DNA from: Tolypeutes matacus
Lineage: Eukaryota; Chordata; Mammalia; Cingulata; Chlamyphoridae
Length of the DNA stretch: 64,000 bases
Assembly: GCA_026826555.1 (NCBI GenBank)
Contig: JAKSZT010000116.1
Coordinates: forward strand, 3,362,387 to 3,426,386
Direction of reading: 5' to 3'
Part shown: positions 12,479 to 23,675 of the stretch, piece after piece
How the letters are laid out: every line of letters starts with the position of its first letter
How positions within the stretch are numbered: the stretch's first letter is position 1
The notes under the pieces: generated by a model
Databases searched by the model: none
Seen by the model: the letters and a program-made list of their open reading frames with translations, nothing else
What the model was told of the DNA's origin: nothing
Program-made: the position numbers and the translations under genes

Positions 12479-14645
12479 ATGGGGAATTCAATTTTGCCCC
12501 CCCCCCAAAAAAAAAAAACATGCCTCTGGGCTGTCTCCTTCATAACCTTAAAACTCTGTACCTGGAAGAAGACATCAAACCTAAAAAGCTCTTTTTTCTA
12601 TTCGACCTCTGTGTGGCCACAACACAAATTGGACAATGAAAGTCAATGGCCAGAACATGGTACTTTTGATTTCCAATTTTTGTGAGTCTTAGAGAACTTT
12701 ATCCATCCCAATATCAGATGGTCAGAGATCCCTTACATTCAGGCCTTCTTTTAACTTCACAATGGCCCCTCAATCTTCCAATCCTGCTCTTCCTACCAAA
12801 TTCTTCTTTTACACCAGAAAACTCCTCAGAATCCTTCCTCCTCATCACCCCCACTCCCTAAACTTGAAGCTTCTGGACACTATGAATTTGATCCCTCAGA
12901 TCGTTAACCCCCTGTACCTCCTCCATGTAATCCTCCAGTGTTATCTCTGAACTCACTTTCCCCCCTTTCTTCCTCTCCCCATACACCACCACTTCCTTCT
13001 ATGCCTCCCATCTCCCCTCCTCATAGTCTTTCATGGGGACTACCTCCCCCTCCTTCCATGCCACAGCCCTCTACCTCCACTAGCACACAGGCTCCTAACT
13101 CCACACAGATGCCAGCTCCTCTCTTACCCCTCCATGAAGTAACAGGAGCTGAAGGAATAGTCAGAGTACACGTTGCTTTCTCACTGTCAGATTTAAGCCA
13201 GATAGAGGACCAGTTAGGATCTTTCTCTGAAAACTGCTACATACATTAAAGAATTTCAATACCTCACTCACTCATATGATCTCACCTATCAGGACACTTA
13301 TGTTATCATTACCTCCCCCATAACTCCAGAAAAAAAAAAAACACATTTGGGCTGCAGCTACAGCTTTTGCAGATTCCATGCATACCCAATGTATAGTCAG
13401 CCAAAGGGGTGCTGATGCAAAGTACCAGAAATTGGTCAGTTTTTATAAAAGGTATTTATTTGGGGTAGAAGCTTACAGTTACTGGGCCATAAAGCACAAG
13501 TTTCTTCCCTCACCAAACTCTGTTGCTACATGTTGGAACAAGACAGGTGATGACATTTGCCAGTGTTCAGGCTTCTTGGGTTCCTTTCCTCCTGGGTTCC
13601 TTTCTCTCCAAGCTTGGCTCCTCTTTCCTCCACAAGGTCAACTGTAGATTATGAGGTTCTCTAGGCTTTGCTTTTCTCCACAAGGTCAGCTGTGAACTCT
13701 CAGGCAAATGCCTCATCTCTACACCAAGGCCTTCTCTCCTTCCTCACCAAAACTCCAACATCAAAAATGTTCCCTCTGTCCTTTACCTTGCCTTTTATAT
13801 TTGATTCCCTCACCCACCAAGTGGTGGGGCTCAATGCCCTACTGACATGGCCCTGTCAACACCTTAATCATAACTTAATCATGCCCAGGTTAACATACCA
13901 GTTTACAAGAATAATCAAATATGTATTTTTGGAATTCATAATTACATCAAATTTCCAAACTGCTAAACCCAAGATCCCAATAGGCACCTGGCAGGCCCCA
14001 CTGCAGTTCCAACCACTAATCTTCCCTGGAATTACCAACCAGGCTCTACTGACCTTGCTCATATGGCCCATTTCTTAACCTGCATAATAGATGGCATGAA
14101 AAAGGCTGCCCTTAAGGAAGTTAATTATGACAAGATTAATGAGATCTCACAAAAACCTGATGAAAATCCAGCTGCCTTCATGAATAGATTAACTGAGTCT
14201 CTTCTTAAATACACTAATTTAGATCCTGACTTGGATTCTAGTCAACTCTACTTACACACTCACTTCATTACTCAATCATATCCTGATATTAGAAAGAAAC
14301 TTCAGAAGTTAGAGGATGGCCCTCAAACCCCTCAGAAAGACCAGATTAAAGTGACCTTCAAGGTCTTTAACAATAGAGAAGAGGGAGCCAAATTAGAAAA
14401 GCATAAGCAAGATCAACCTAAAGACTCCCTCCTTGCTGCTGCCCACAGGGTCGTGTCTCGAAAACCCAATCCCTTTTCTTCCCTTTGGCCACCACCCAGA
14501 CCCTGTTTCAAATGCAGAAAGGAAGGGCATTGGGCATGCTCCAGCTCTGATCCAAGGTCCCCACCAAGGCCTTGCCTGGTGTGTAGGCACAAAGGTCATT
14601 GGAAGATGGACTGTCCTGAAAACCCTGTTTCCAGGAAAGTTCCTC
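12479..14645 (+). pseudogene. gag remnant of class I ERV (MA-CA-NC)
   Basis: Gag would build the virion shell. ATG 12479 opens with 'MGNS', giving a glycine at position 2 as in myristoylated matrix proteins. That frame closes at 12685, and a proline-rich stretch continues in other frames (12762-13249). A solo LTR (13390-13967) then interrupts the gene. Capsid resumes at about 14063 with 'KPDENPAAFMNRLTE', a major-homology-like segment. Two zinc knuckles follow: 'CFKCRKEGHWACSS', whose final cysteine is displaced, and an intact 'CLVCRHKGHWKMDC'. The gene is dead through frameshifts and the insertion. The capsid-nucleocapsid part shares one open frame with protease. Confidence 0.85.
13385..13972 (-). 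mobile_element. Solo ERVL/MaLR-type LTR nested in gag
   Basis: The LTR proper is 13390-13967, minus strand. It is flanked by the 5-bp duplication CCCAA at 13385-13389 and 13968-13972. Homologues are at 61624-62235 (same orientation) and 38690-39008 (plus strand). The 38690 copy is followed by a tRNA-Leu-like primer site, which supports the ERVL/MaLR assignment. The insertion postdates the class I ERV it interrupts. Confidence 0.85.
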
Positions 14646-15199
14646 CAATACACCCTACAGATCTGGAGCTGAAATCTTTTCCAGACTTTCTCAGACTGAT
14701 GAAAGATGACCAATGGGTCCCAGGTTTGGAACAGCCCCACATCACAATCAGTAAGTCAGAACTGAGGGTTACCATGAAAGTTGGAGGTAAGCTTATCTCC
14801 TTCCTAATTGACAGGGAGACCACATATTCAGTCCTCCTAGAACATTCAGGACCTTTATCTACTTCCTCAATCTCTATTGTGGGAGTTGGCAGCATCCTTT
14901 CTTCTCCTTTAATTACCAAGCAACTCATATGCTCAATAGAAAATCACATATTTTCCCACCAATTCCTCATTATCCCTACCTGTCCCTCACCAGTCCTAGG
15001 TCACAATATAATGTCTAAGCTCCATTCCTCCATTTCCTTTATGCTCCCATCCTCCCAAACCAACTTTCTTTTTCTTCTGTCTACCACACCCACCTCCTCC
15101 CCAAACCACACTGACATTCCTCCCATATTGCAAACAAGTTCATCCCCAAATCTGGAATACCAATCACTTCACACCATTCCCCTGTCCAAATATTCTTAA
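14646..15199 (+). pseudogene. Protease remnant of class I ERV
   Basis: This part continues the gag frame without a stop. The retroviral aspartic protease would dimerise and cut Gag-Pol. The segment 'GGKLISFLIDRETTYSVLL' aligns with the active-site loop, but the usual Asp-Thr-Gly reads Asp-Arg-Glu, so catalysis should be lost. A later 'VLGHNIMSKL' fits the C-terminal flap/helix region with its Gly-(Arg)-Asp-like block decayed. The open run ends at 15199 in serine/proline-rich sequence. Confidence 0.75.
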
Positions 15200-18100
15200 G
15201 AAAACTCTCCTCTTTCACAAATATTCCTCAGTATCCCCTATCTATCTCTGCCTGATGAGGCTTGAAACCCACTATTGAAAAATTCCATGCTGCTGGGCCT
15301 TCTACATCTAACTAGCTCACCCGTTATTACTCTGATTCTAGAAGTAAAGAAACCAAGTGGAAGCTATCACCTTGTGCAGGACCTTAGAACTATTAACAAA
15401 GCCACACAGCCTATCCTTCCACTAGTTCCTAACCCGTTCAGTCTTCCATCCCACATACCCCCTGAAACTACACATTATACTGTAACTGACCTCAAAGATG
15501 CCTTTTTCACTATTTCCCTAGATGAGACTTCGCAAGACATTTTTGCCTTTATGTGGACATAAAGACCCCCTAAATCCCCAACAACTCACATGGACAGTTC
15601 TTCCCCAGGGCTTTAGAGATAGTCCCCACATTTTTAGACAGGCCCTACACTGAGACATCTCTAACCTTCAACTCCCTTCCTTTGTAGCCCCTCCTTAAAA
15701 ACCTCCATAACCCACACTATCACCTTAATTAACTTTCTTGATGATAAGGGGTATTGTGTTTACCCCAAGAAAGGCCAAGTTTTCATATCTGAAGTAATCT
15801 ATCTGGGGTTCCATCTTTCTCCCTCATATAAACATCTAACTGCAGACCGAATTCAAATGATCAAAAAGTATCTCCTCCCGCACACCAAAACACACCTCCT
15901 TTCCTTCCTAGGGCTCATCAACGTTTTCCATCTCTGGATTCCAAACTTCAGACCTGTATCTAAACCTCTCTACCAAGCTGCTTCTGGCAACTTATATGAG
16001 CTGCTCAATCACCCTCTATCACTCAAACTTCCCTTCAGTCAGCTTAAAGAAGTTCTATTAACTGCACCTGCTTTAGGTCTCCCCAACCCCTCTAAACCTT
16101 TCTCCCTTTACATAGACACCAAACATTGGTATGCTATAGGAATCTTAATGCAGCCATATGGCCCTGAGAAATGAATCATTGCCTACTTCTCCAAACAGTT
16201 AGATCCCATAACTCTTGGCTGGCCCACTTTCCTCAGAGCCCTTGCTGCTGCTTCCATCCTAGTCCAAGAAAGTTTTAAACTGTCTCCAATAAATCATCTT
16301 GATGTTTTTCCCATACATTCCTTATCTCCCCTTTTAACTCACAAAGCTACTGAGTCTATCTCCCCTACTCATCTTCAAACCCTTCATGCAACTCTTCTAC
16401 AAAATCCTGGCATTGTCTGACATTGCTGTCCTCCTCTCAATCCTGCCACCCTCCTGCCCATTGATCCCAACCTATCCCTGGAAACACCTGACACAGATTA
16501 CACTCATGATTGTGGTGATATGCTTGATCTCCTTGTTAAACCTCTTCCCAATATTTCAGCTACTCCTCTTCTTAATCCTACTCACATATGGTTTATTGAT
16601 GGCAGCTCCACTAAACATAACAATTCCGCCCAGGCTGGATATGCTATTGTTACTTTAACTGACACAGTTGAATTGGGCCCCCTGCCCACCCAGCACAACC
16701 TCACAAGCTGAGCTCATAGCCCTCACCAGAGGACTAGTCAGAAGCAAGGGGCAAGCCCTAAATATATACACTGACTCCAAATACACCTATCACATCCTAC
16801 ACTCACACACCCTCATCTGGTGGGAGAGAGGGTTCCTAACTTCTAAGAGATCCTCCATTGTGAACAAAGATCACATTCTACAATTAATCAAAACAGCATC
16901 ACTTCCAACTCAAGCTTCTATAATTCACTGCAAAGGGCACCAAAAATTGAATTCTCTTCTATCTGTTGGCAATAACTGAGCTGACACTGAAGCCAAAGTG
17001 CAGGCTACCCAACCCTACCCAGGTTCACACTCCGCTGTCACAACTATTCGCCTAGCACTTCCATATCCTGCCCCGTCTTATACACCTGAAGAAATTCTAA
17101 AACTTCCCCTTATGGGAGAAAAGCATGTTGAGGGATGGTTCATAAAAGACAGAAAAACCCTTTTACCTGAATTACAAAAACATAACATTCTCACTTCCTT
17201 ACACAATCAATACCATGTAGGACACAAACCTCTCCCACTACTCCTAATTCCTTACATCGTCCCAATCTCTCAAAACACTTAAAAACAATCATGATCAACT
17301 GTTCTATTTGCCAAAAAATTAATATCCATGGGAATCCTACTCCTCTTTCTTTTAAAACACACTAGTATAGGTTCTCCAAACCAGGACAAGATTGGCAATT
17401 AGACCTCACCCACAAGCCACAGGTGAAAAAGATTAAGTATCTCTTTGTCCTCATAGGCACTTTCTCTGGATGGGTTGAAGCATTCACAACAACCTCAGAA
17501 TGGGCAGATATTGTTAAAATCCTGTTAACAGAAATAATTTCCAGATTTGGCCTTCCCTTTTCACTGCAGTCAAATAAGGGAATGGCTTTTAGTTCACAAA
17601 TCACTCAAGGTATCTGTAGTGCCCTAGGAATAACTTGGAAGTTACATATCCCCTACAGGCCCCAATCTTCTGCAAAGGTGGAGCTTATGAAAGGAATCTT
17701 AAAACAACAGTTAACCAAATTTGCAATGCAGATACAAACACCTTGGACTGAAATCCTACCCTTACCTTTCCTGAGAATCTGAACACTTCCTTGAAAACCA
17801 CATTTCCTTAGCCCCTTTGAAATCGTGTATGGATGCCTCTTCAACCTCACTAACATTCCTTCTCAGGCATCATATTTCAAGAGTAACCTTCTTGGCTTAA
17901 CTCTAATGTGGACACTCTTCCATCAACTAATGGACTACACACTTCCTGCAACAGAGCTCTCTGCTACCTCATTACCTATTCACCCAGGTCACTGGGTATA
18001 CCTGAAGACCTTATACCCTAAACCCTTAATCCCATAATGGATGGGTCCTTTTCTTGTTCTCCTAACAACTCCCACTGCAGCAAAACTTTTAAACTTCCCA

Positions 18101-18220
18101 CCGTGGATATACTTTTACAGATTAAAACCTGGCCCCCTATCTCCTATAAACAGTGAAACACCAGATCCTGAGACTTCAGACAAGTACAATCCTGAAACCT
18201 CAGATAAGTAAACCTGCAAA
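15200..18220 (+). pseudogene. pol remnant (RT, RNase H, integrase) of class I ERV
   Basis: Reverse transcriptase appears as 'EVKKPSGSYHLVQDLRTINK' (about 15340) and 'YTVTDLKDAFFTISLDE' (about 15480). The catalytic box is reduced to a Leu-Asp-Asp in sequence near 15737. The RT connection lies at 15857-16174. RNase H is seen as 'WFIDGSS' (about 16590) and 'LNIYTDSKYTYHILHS' (about 16760). Integrase shows the zinc-finger region (about 17200-17310) and 'DWQLDLTHKP' (about 17390). The second Asp position reads 'QSNKGMAFSSQ' (Asp lost), and 'RPQSSAKVELMKG' follows with the Glu. Many stops and frameshifts separate these pieces. Confidence 0.88.
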
Positions 18221-18498
18221 CCTCTTGGAAATCTGTGATCGGTGCTCACAAAGGACAGAGTTGACAAAACCCCAAATCAGACCTCTCATAACACCAACTC
18301 ATTATATACCTCAGAGCCAACCCCTTTTGTAGAATTCTTTCTGTGCACTTTGTCATCCCCTCCACTCTTTCAATCAAACAATATCTAGACATCATTTGGA
18401 ACCTAAGGTTGTAGGGAGACTTTTTCAACCTTTACCCTGAGAAATCCTTTTCTTCTTCTTGATTACTCTTTTTCTTTTCTTCACTGATTAAAGTTGCA

Positions 18499-20040
18499 AT
18501 GGCCCGCCTATATTTCACCCTTTCACTATTCCCCATATTAATTGCCCCAAATACTCCCTACCATCCTCTCAATGAAACCATCCAGACCATAGCAACTGCA
18601 GTCAATCACTCCAGTTGTTGTATATGCCTGGAATCTACCCACTCTGACTCTATCCCTATGTGTTCCTTTAAATAGGGAAACTCTCCTACATGTCCATCCA
18701 CAATACACTGGATTCAGTGGTTGGTGGGTTACAGAATCCCCATCAAAGTTCCTGAGTATGAAGATGTACTTATTCTTCATCAGCCCTTAAATGAATTAGA
18801 GAACACTCAGCCAGGAGAAAATTCAAACTCCTATTGGCATAGTCACAGTGTTAATGGGCAAACCTTTCCTATGTTTTAAACACCTGTCCTCACAAGATAA
18901 TGCAGCCATTTTAGGGCATATACCTACTACATCCTGCAACCATACTTTGCTCTTTGACACAACAACACTGCAATGGCACACAAACTTAGAAGTACCAAGC
19001 GAACATCTCAATTCAACCCTCATTTCGAACAACTCAGGTATTAACCAATGCTTCCTACATACATCAGCAGCAAAAATTATAGTGAAAATAGTCTGTGTTT
19101 TAATAGCTATTATAGACAAACTGAATTATTTGGCATAGGAACTCCATCAAGACAAGTATACAACTTAACCAAACTAAAACCTAGAAAAAACCCTAAAAAT
19201 CTCTACTTTTCTCTTTCAGAATCTTCTTTGCCAGGATCATTTAACTTATGACCCCTCCAACCCTCATTACTTCCCTCTTTGCATAAATGTGGTGTATGGT
19301 GGAACCCAGGTACTTAATATTTCTAGCCATCCACATTCATATTTTATCCCCTCTGGGCCCTCAACAGCACTAACAATTGCAGGCACTGGTTTTTGCTTTC
19401 TATGCAGCCACAATGCATACCTAGTACTTCCCTGCATGTAGACAGGAACTTGTACTATAGTATCTATCATCCCAAATGCCACCATCCTAAAACCCCAAGA
19501 AATTGCCTCTTCTGACCAGATACCTAATCTTGGTTCCTTCCTTGAAACTTCTCTCCAACCTCTAAAACAAAATGAATGAAAGAAAAGACATTTCTTAGTA
19601 GACGTAGAATTTGGATATCATGCCCATGACAATCCAATCTTACAAAAACTCCATATAGCACACACTATCTTCCACAGCCTGTTTTGGTTTACAGGAATCC
19701 CACTATTAGAGTAATCAATTTTAAACATCTCACCCCAACTACAGCTCTCCTGGAATGCAACCATGCAGGCCATAAACAGTCAACAGGTAGAGTTAAATAG
19801 CCTAGCATCAGTTGTCATACAAAATAGAAGATTATTGGATGTCCTCACAGAAGTTGCAGGAGCCACCCATGCAATCATAAATGAACTTGTTTTTATATTA
19901 ACAGAACTGGACAAATGGAAGAAAATCTTAAAATCCTGAAATAAAACATAGAAATCATTCAAAGAGCCCAAAATAATAACTATGGAAACAATCATGGCTA
20001 TTCCTCTCTTATTTTACTTCACCCTTAAAATCAATTCTTT
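18499..20040 (+). pseudogene. env remnant of class I ERV
   Basis: ATG 18499 opens with a hydrophobic leader ('MARLYFTLSLFPILIAP') consistent with a signal peptide. A stop follows at about 18676, and the surface subunit continues in broken frames. The transmembrane subunit is recognised near 19800-19900 by 'VVIQNRRLLDVLTEVAGAT', the position of the conserved heptad and immunosuppressive-like segment. The Cys-X6-Cys-Cys that should follow is lost. A short hydrophobic segment near 19995-20040 may be the membrane anchor. It is not functional. Confidence 0.75.
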
Positions 20041-20383
20041 TACCTAATATAACACCATTACTAATAGTATTGCAGTTACTTATTTTTCATCCTTGTCTCT
20101 TACAGCTTCTCATCCAATTCATACTCTGAATCATACACTCAACAACTCAGGAATACATAAATGGCATCTTTCTGCTGCATGAGTGACAATATCAACCCTC
20201 GAAGGGCCTGAAACCACAGCCCTCTGGACAGGATGGAAGGGAACATTATTCCACCCCTTGAGAGCAGGAAGAAGCCAGATTGAGGAAACATCCCAAACCC
20301 CTCACCCTCCCATCCTTCCCAGTACATATACCCCAATGCCAGGTCCCCCAACATATATATATATATAAACAAAGAGTTAGGAA

Positions 20384-20886
20384 TGTTACAGGTTCCCCCT
20401 CACTAGGTTTGCAATAATTAACAAGCTGTGGCTCAATTCCCCCTGACATGCTTTAAGGAAGGACAAGACCCCCTTAAACCTAAGTGTCTGAAAGCACAGC
20501 ACTTCCCCAAAGGTTGAACAAAGAGACCATGTGGAGATGGGAATAAAGTGAGATAGAGAGCTTCCCCCTCCAGACAAAGACCCCACCAGCCCCTCCAGCA
20601 CTCCAAGGACACATAACTCCCTAGCTCACTATCCTCTATCTGTACAAGGGGAAAATTTTACCTCTAGGGCTTCCTATTGGCCTCTGAACCTCACTCAAAC
20701 CCTAACCCCCTCCCACCTACTATCATTACCCCACCTACAAAAATACTGTATAAATTCATATTCCACCTTTTGGGAGTGAGCTGAAGTCTATTCTACAGAC
20801 CCCCTCCACAGAGAGAGCTTCTAAATAAATCTTCCTGCCTGCAATTATCAGTCTTCATGTCCCAGTGAGTGCCATTTTTCCCAACA
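20384..20886 (+). repeat. 3' LTR of class I ERV
   Basis: It starts 'tgttacag' and ends 'cccaaca'. A TATA-like 'tataaat' lies near 20750 and AATAAA at 20824-20829. It is collinear with 11567-12071 at about 90% identity by eye. The polypurine tract before it is decayed, and a short TA microsatellite lies at about 20355-20367. Confidence 0.93.
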
Positions 20887-22952
20887 GAAGGCAAACTGGC
20901 TGTTCCCAGAGTTTGCAGGGGTGTTGTGTCAGATTTGAAGAGAAATTAGCTCCTTCCTGAGCTTGATGGCTGATTACTTGTGCTGGTGGTTTTTACATTC
21001 CCTTCAAAATTTCTATTCACTCAAGGCCAAGGTAGGAATTCTAAAGGGGTTGTCCATGCCCCCACCCCTCACCCCTTTCACCTGCCACAGCCCAGGGTGT
21101 TTTAGAGCTTGCCCCTGAATTCTGATTGGTTTCAGTATTGCAGCCTCCCCATCATGGTGACCAAATTGCAGAATGAAGGGTATGCTTCATTTCCAGAAGA
21201 GAAAATCAAAGGACAACAGAATCATCCCCAGCCCTCCACCCTGCACCCAAGACTCCATCTGTTTTCTGAGTGCCCCACCACCATCACCCAGGAACCTGAA
21301 CCCAGTCTTAGCTGGCCAAGGAAAGAGGGCTGAGGGAGGTTGTTTGTGACCACCAGCTCCCAGGGTACCCCCAAGACACTGTCCAAGACCTCCCTGACTC
21401 CCATGGAAGGAGGAGCAAGCCATCCAACTCATGGTTTGTCCTGCTGATTTCTCAGGTGCCCTGTTATGGTTGCTTTTAAATGGGCCTAGAAATTGTACCC
21501 TCTGTGATTTCCCTGAGTTTGGTGAGTCCCACTTGTGACTGGGGCTATGCTTAGTGTTCTTTGAGGTCAGGAATTGAGCCTGCTCTTTTGTGCCAATGTG
21601 CAGAGCCCTGGACACCCATTTTCAGGGGTTATGTTTGGGGTGGTGCAAGAATGTAAAGGGCAGCCAAGGAGATCCTCCTTGGATAGCAGCCACATCAAAC
21701 CAGGCATGACATGGGTCCCTCTTCTTCTCAAGGAGCCATCCTTTCTTGGAGTCAGGTGGCAGTTGTACATCATGTCCTTGAGAACATTGGTGTTTCCTCC
21801 ATACATAGCTTCCAGAGATCTTGCCATGTTGTCTCTCAGAGCTGCTGTGGTATGGGCCATTTTCCAATCCCTCCAGCAGAGAATGAGTGCTTCCTTGTCT
21901 ACCTCCAGATCTTATGCTGCCCTAGACTTTTCTTTTTATTTCCAAAATTGGGGGACCTTTATAGACAAGGTGCCATCATTAAAACACAAACACATTTTAC
22001 CATTTAGAGATCACAGGTACAGATGCTCCATAAAAGTTCCAACTCTTTTGCTGTTTAAGGATAATTCTTGCCCCTGATAACACCCATATTCCAGTCCTGT
22101 GACTTTCAGCTTAGAAAGCATGGTGTGAGGGCCATGCCATATAATCAGGGAATAGAACATCACATTTTTCCATTATATATTTAGTTGAATCTCTCTAAAG
22201 ATTTAAAATCTCAGTGTGGATAAACAGTCAAGTACTCATGCTATTTACAAATGGATAGCAATATGGACTAACATTAAAAATATAAATTTTTCAGCCTTAA
22301 TAATGGTCTACCTAAATTTTTTAACTTTCTTTTAAGAGAGAGGACTCAGCATTTTAAAGGAAATATTGTTACATGAGAACATGTCATAAATGCACTTTTT
22401 AGGAGAACACCAAACCCATGGTAATTCAATTTTCAGTAAGTGGAAAATTGAATATGACTAAAATGCAAAGTCATCATCAAAATACATGCCTCAGTGGCAA
22501 AAGTAAATAATAGAGACATGTGGATTTACACCAATTTAAAAATGTTAACCTGGGTAGGCTTCAGTGTGTTTCACCAGTCTGTATCAAGCCACAGTTGTGC
22601 TTATTCTCCAAGAGAACATCATCTTTACTGTGGAGTATTTTTTTTTAAAATATTTTCAGTTCAGTTTTCAGGATCCCATGTTTGTTTTTCATTACACATC
22701 ATCTTCTGACAAGCTCTGAGCACTTACATTTCTCTGACAATTGTTTGGGACTTGGTCAAAAGCCCTTGGAAAACCTGGGGTTGAAGAGTTCATTATAAAA
22801 CTTGCCATCACAGCTCTGGCTGTTTACACAGGGTGGAGGCAATGTTTGATTGCTCCATTGCCCTCTCCTATTCTCCTTGCCTGAACAGCTTTGGCACGTT
22901 TCAGTGTAGGTATCTTGGAAAACCTGGTTCTTGCCAGGCAAGTTTTGGTTTC
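20887..22952. other. No gene recognised between the two ERVs
   Basis: G/C content is moderate with several short overlapping open frames on both strands (for example 21567-21867, minus). These lack recognisable domains and conflict with one another. The last 200 bases are the immediate 5' flank of the young provirus. Confidence 0.4.
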
Positions 22953-23090
22953 CTTCCTTGTTGGGAGCCGTCACTGGACTCTGCCAAGAGAGGTGCCAAC
23001 AACCTAAGCGACAGCAACCAGTGGCTACATAGCACAACATGGCGCAGGCACAAAATCTGCTTTGTCACTTCCTTGTTCTTTTTCCTCCTT

Positions 23091-23176
23091 GCTCCTTTGT
23101 TCTTCGGTTCCCACCTCTACCTAGGTGATTGTAGCTCCTTTGTTCTCCGGTTCCCATTTCTACCTAGGTGATTGTA
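23091..23176 (+). repeat. U3 tandem repeat, two 43-bp units
   Basis: The units at 23091-23133 and 23134-23176 both begin 'ctcctttgttct'-like and contain 'ctacctaggtgattgta'. Duplicated U3 blocks in retroviruses usually carry enhancer sites. The 3' LTR has the same pair at about 31430-31515. Confidence 0.9.
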
Positions 23177-23200
23177 ACGATATGCAGGCGCAGGGCACAA

Positions 23201-23272
23201 GAGTAAAATCTGCCCCTACCCTAGCAACAGCATTGAGAGTAAAATCTGCCCCTACCCCAGCAACAGTACCCT
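23201..23272 (+). repeat. U3 tandem repeat, two 36-bp units
   Basis: The units at 23201-23236 and 23237-23272 both begin 'gagtaaaatctgcccctacc'. The pair lies just upstream of the TATA box, so a promoter-proximal enhancer role is plausible. It is repeated in the 3' LTR at about 31540-31611. Confidence 0.9.
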
Positions 23273-23453
23273 CCAATCTTGGAGTGCCCCGACTCACTTC
23301 CCTTCTCCAAACAGCATATAAGCCCTGCTCCTTCAAATAAAATTTGCAGCTTGATCAGAATACTGTCTTGCTGTCATTCCTTGCGTCTCTTGTCCCACCA
23401 TTCTTTCTCGGCAGGTTTCGGGTCCTCGTTGATGTCCCGCGGGCCGGGACAAC

Positions 23454-23471
23454 TGGCGCCCAACGTGGGGC
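23454..23471 (+). promoter_or_regulatory. Primer-binding site, tRNA-Lys1,2 type
   Basis: The sequence 'tggcgcccaacgtggggc' starts two bases after the LTR. It is the complement of a tRNA-Lys1,2 3' end, the primer used by type D retroviruses. It would start minus-strand DNA synthesis. Confidence 0.95.
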
Positions 23472-23675
23472 TCGACGATTCCCTGTGATCGAGAAAAGAA
23501 CGCCGCTTCACCACAGAAGGAGAGCGCTCTCCAGCACCTCAGCCGACGAAAGGCTCACAGCAGCGAAAGAGAAAAAGCACTGCACCAACCCGCCGCCTCT
23601 TCAGTCTGGTCCCGGGCGTGGGACCAGTCTCCAGGCGGGTAAGTGAAACTCTCTGTTTCACTTCATTTCTTAATC
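23472..23675 (+). promoter_or_regulatory. Leader with major splice donor (GT at 23639)
   Basis: This is the untranslated leader between primer site and gag. A strong donor, 'cgg|gtaagt', has its GT at 23639-23640, 37 bases before the gag ATG, and matches the acceptor before env. A C/G-rich near-palindrome, 'ggtcccgggcgtgggacc' (about 23608-23625), could form a stem-loop of the dimerisation/packaging kind; that role is inferred. The purine-rich part near 23560-23575 has no assigned role. Confidence 0.8.

Larger units (their letters stand above)
11567..20886 (+). mobile_element. Class I (gammaretrovirus-like) ERV, broken, LTR to LTR
   Basis: Two LTRs of about 505 bp flank an 8.3-kb interior with recognisable gag, protease, reverse transcriptase, RNase H, integrase and env remains in that order. 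The LTRs differ at roughly one base in ten by eye, so the insertion is old. A tRNA-Phe-like primer site follows the 5' LTR. Two zinc knuckles, a gamma-type RT and an env with a QNRR-type segment place it in class I, in the neighbourhood of HERV-F/H-like elements; exact kinship is not established. A solo MaLR-like LTR is nested in gag. No matching target-site duplication is visible. Confidence 0.92.
22959..23451 (+). repeat. 5' LTR of betaretrovirus provirus
   Basis: It runs from TGTTGGGAG to CCGGGACA. A TATA box lies in 'catataag' (23315-23322) and a poly(A) signal AATAAA at 23336-23341, only 14 bases after it. The poly(A) signal therefore sits at or just before the expected cap site, giving a short R. 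U3 contains two tandem duplications. This LTR should drive the genomic transcript. Confidence 0.97.

Noticed and set aside
21187..22077. Overlapping open frames on both strands
   Set aside because: They conflict with each other and show no domain or conserved motif.
23643..23675. N-terminal extension of Gag upstream of ATG 23676
   Set aside because: It would need a GTG start. ATG 23676 gives the Met-Gly-Gln start expected for myristoylated Gag.
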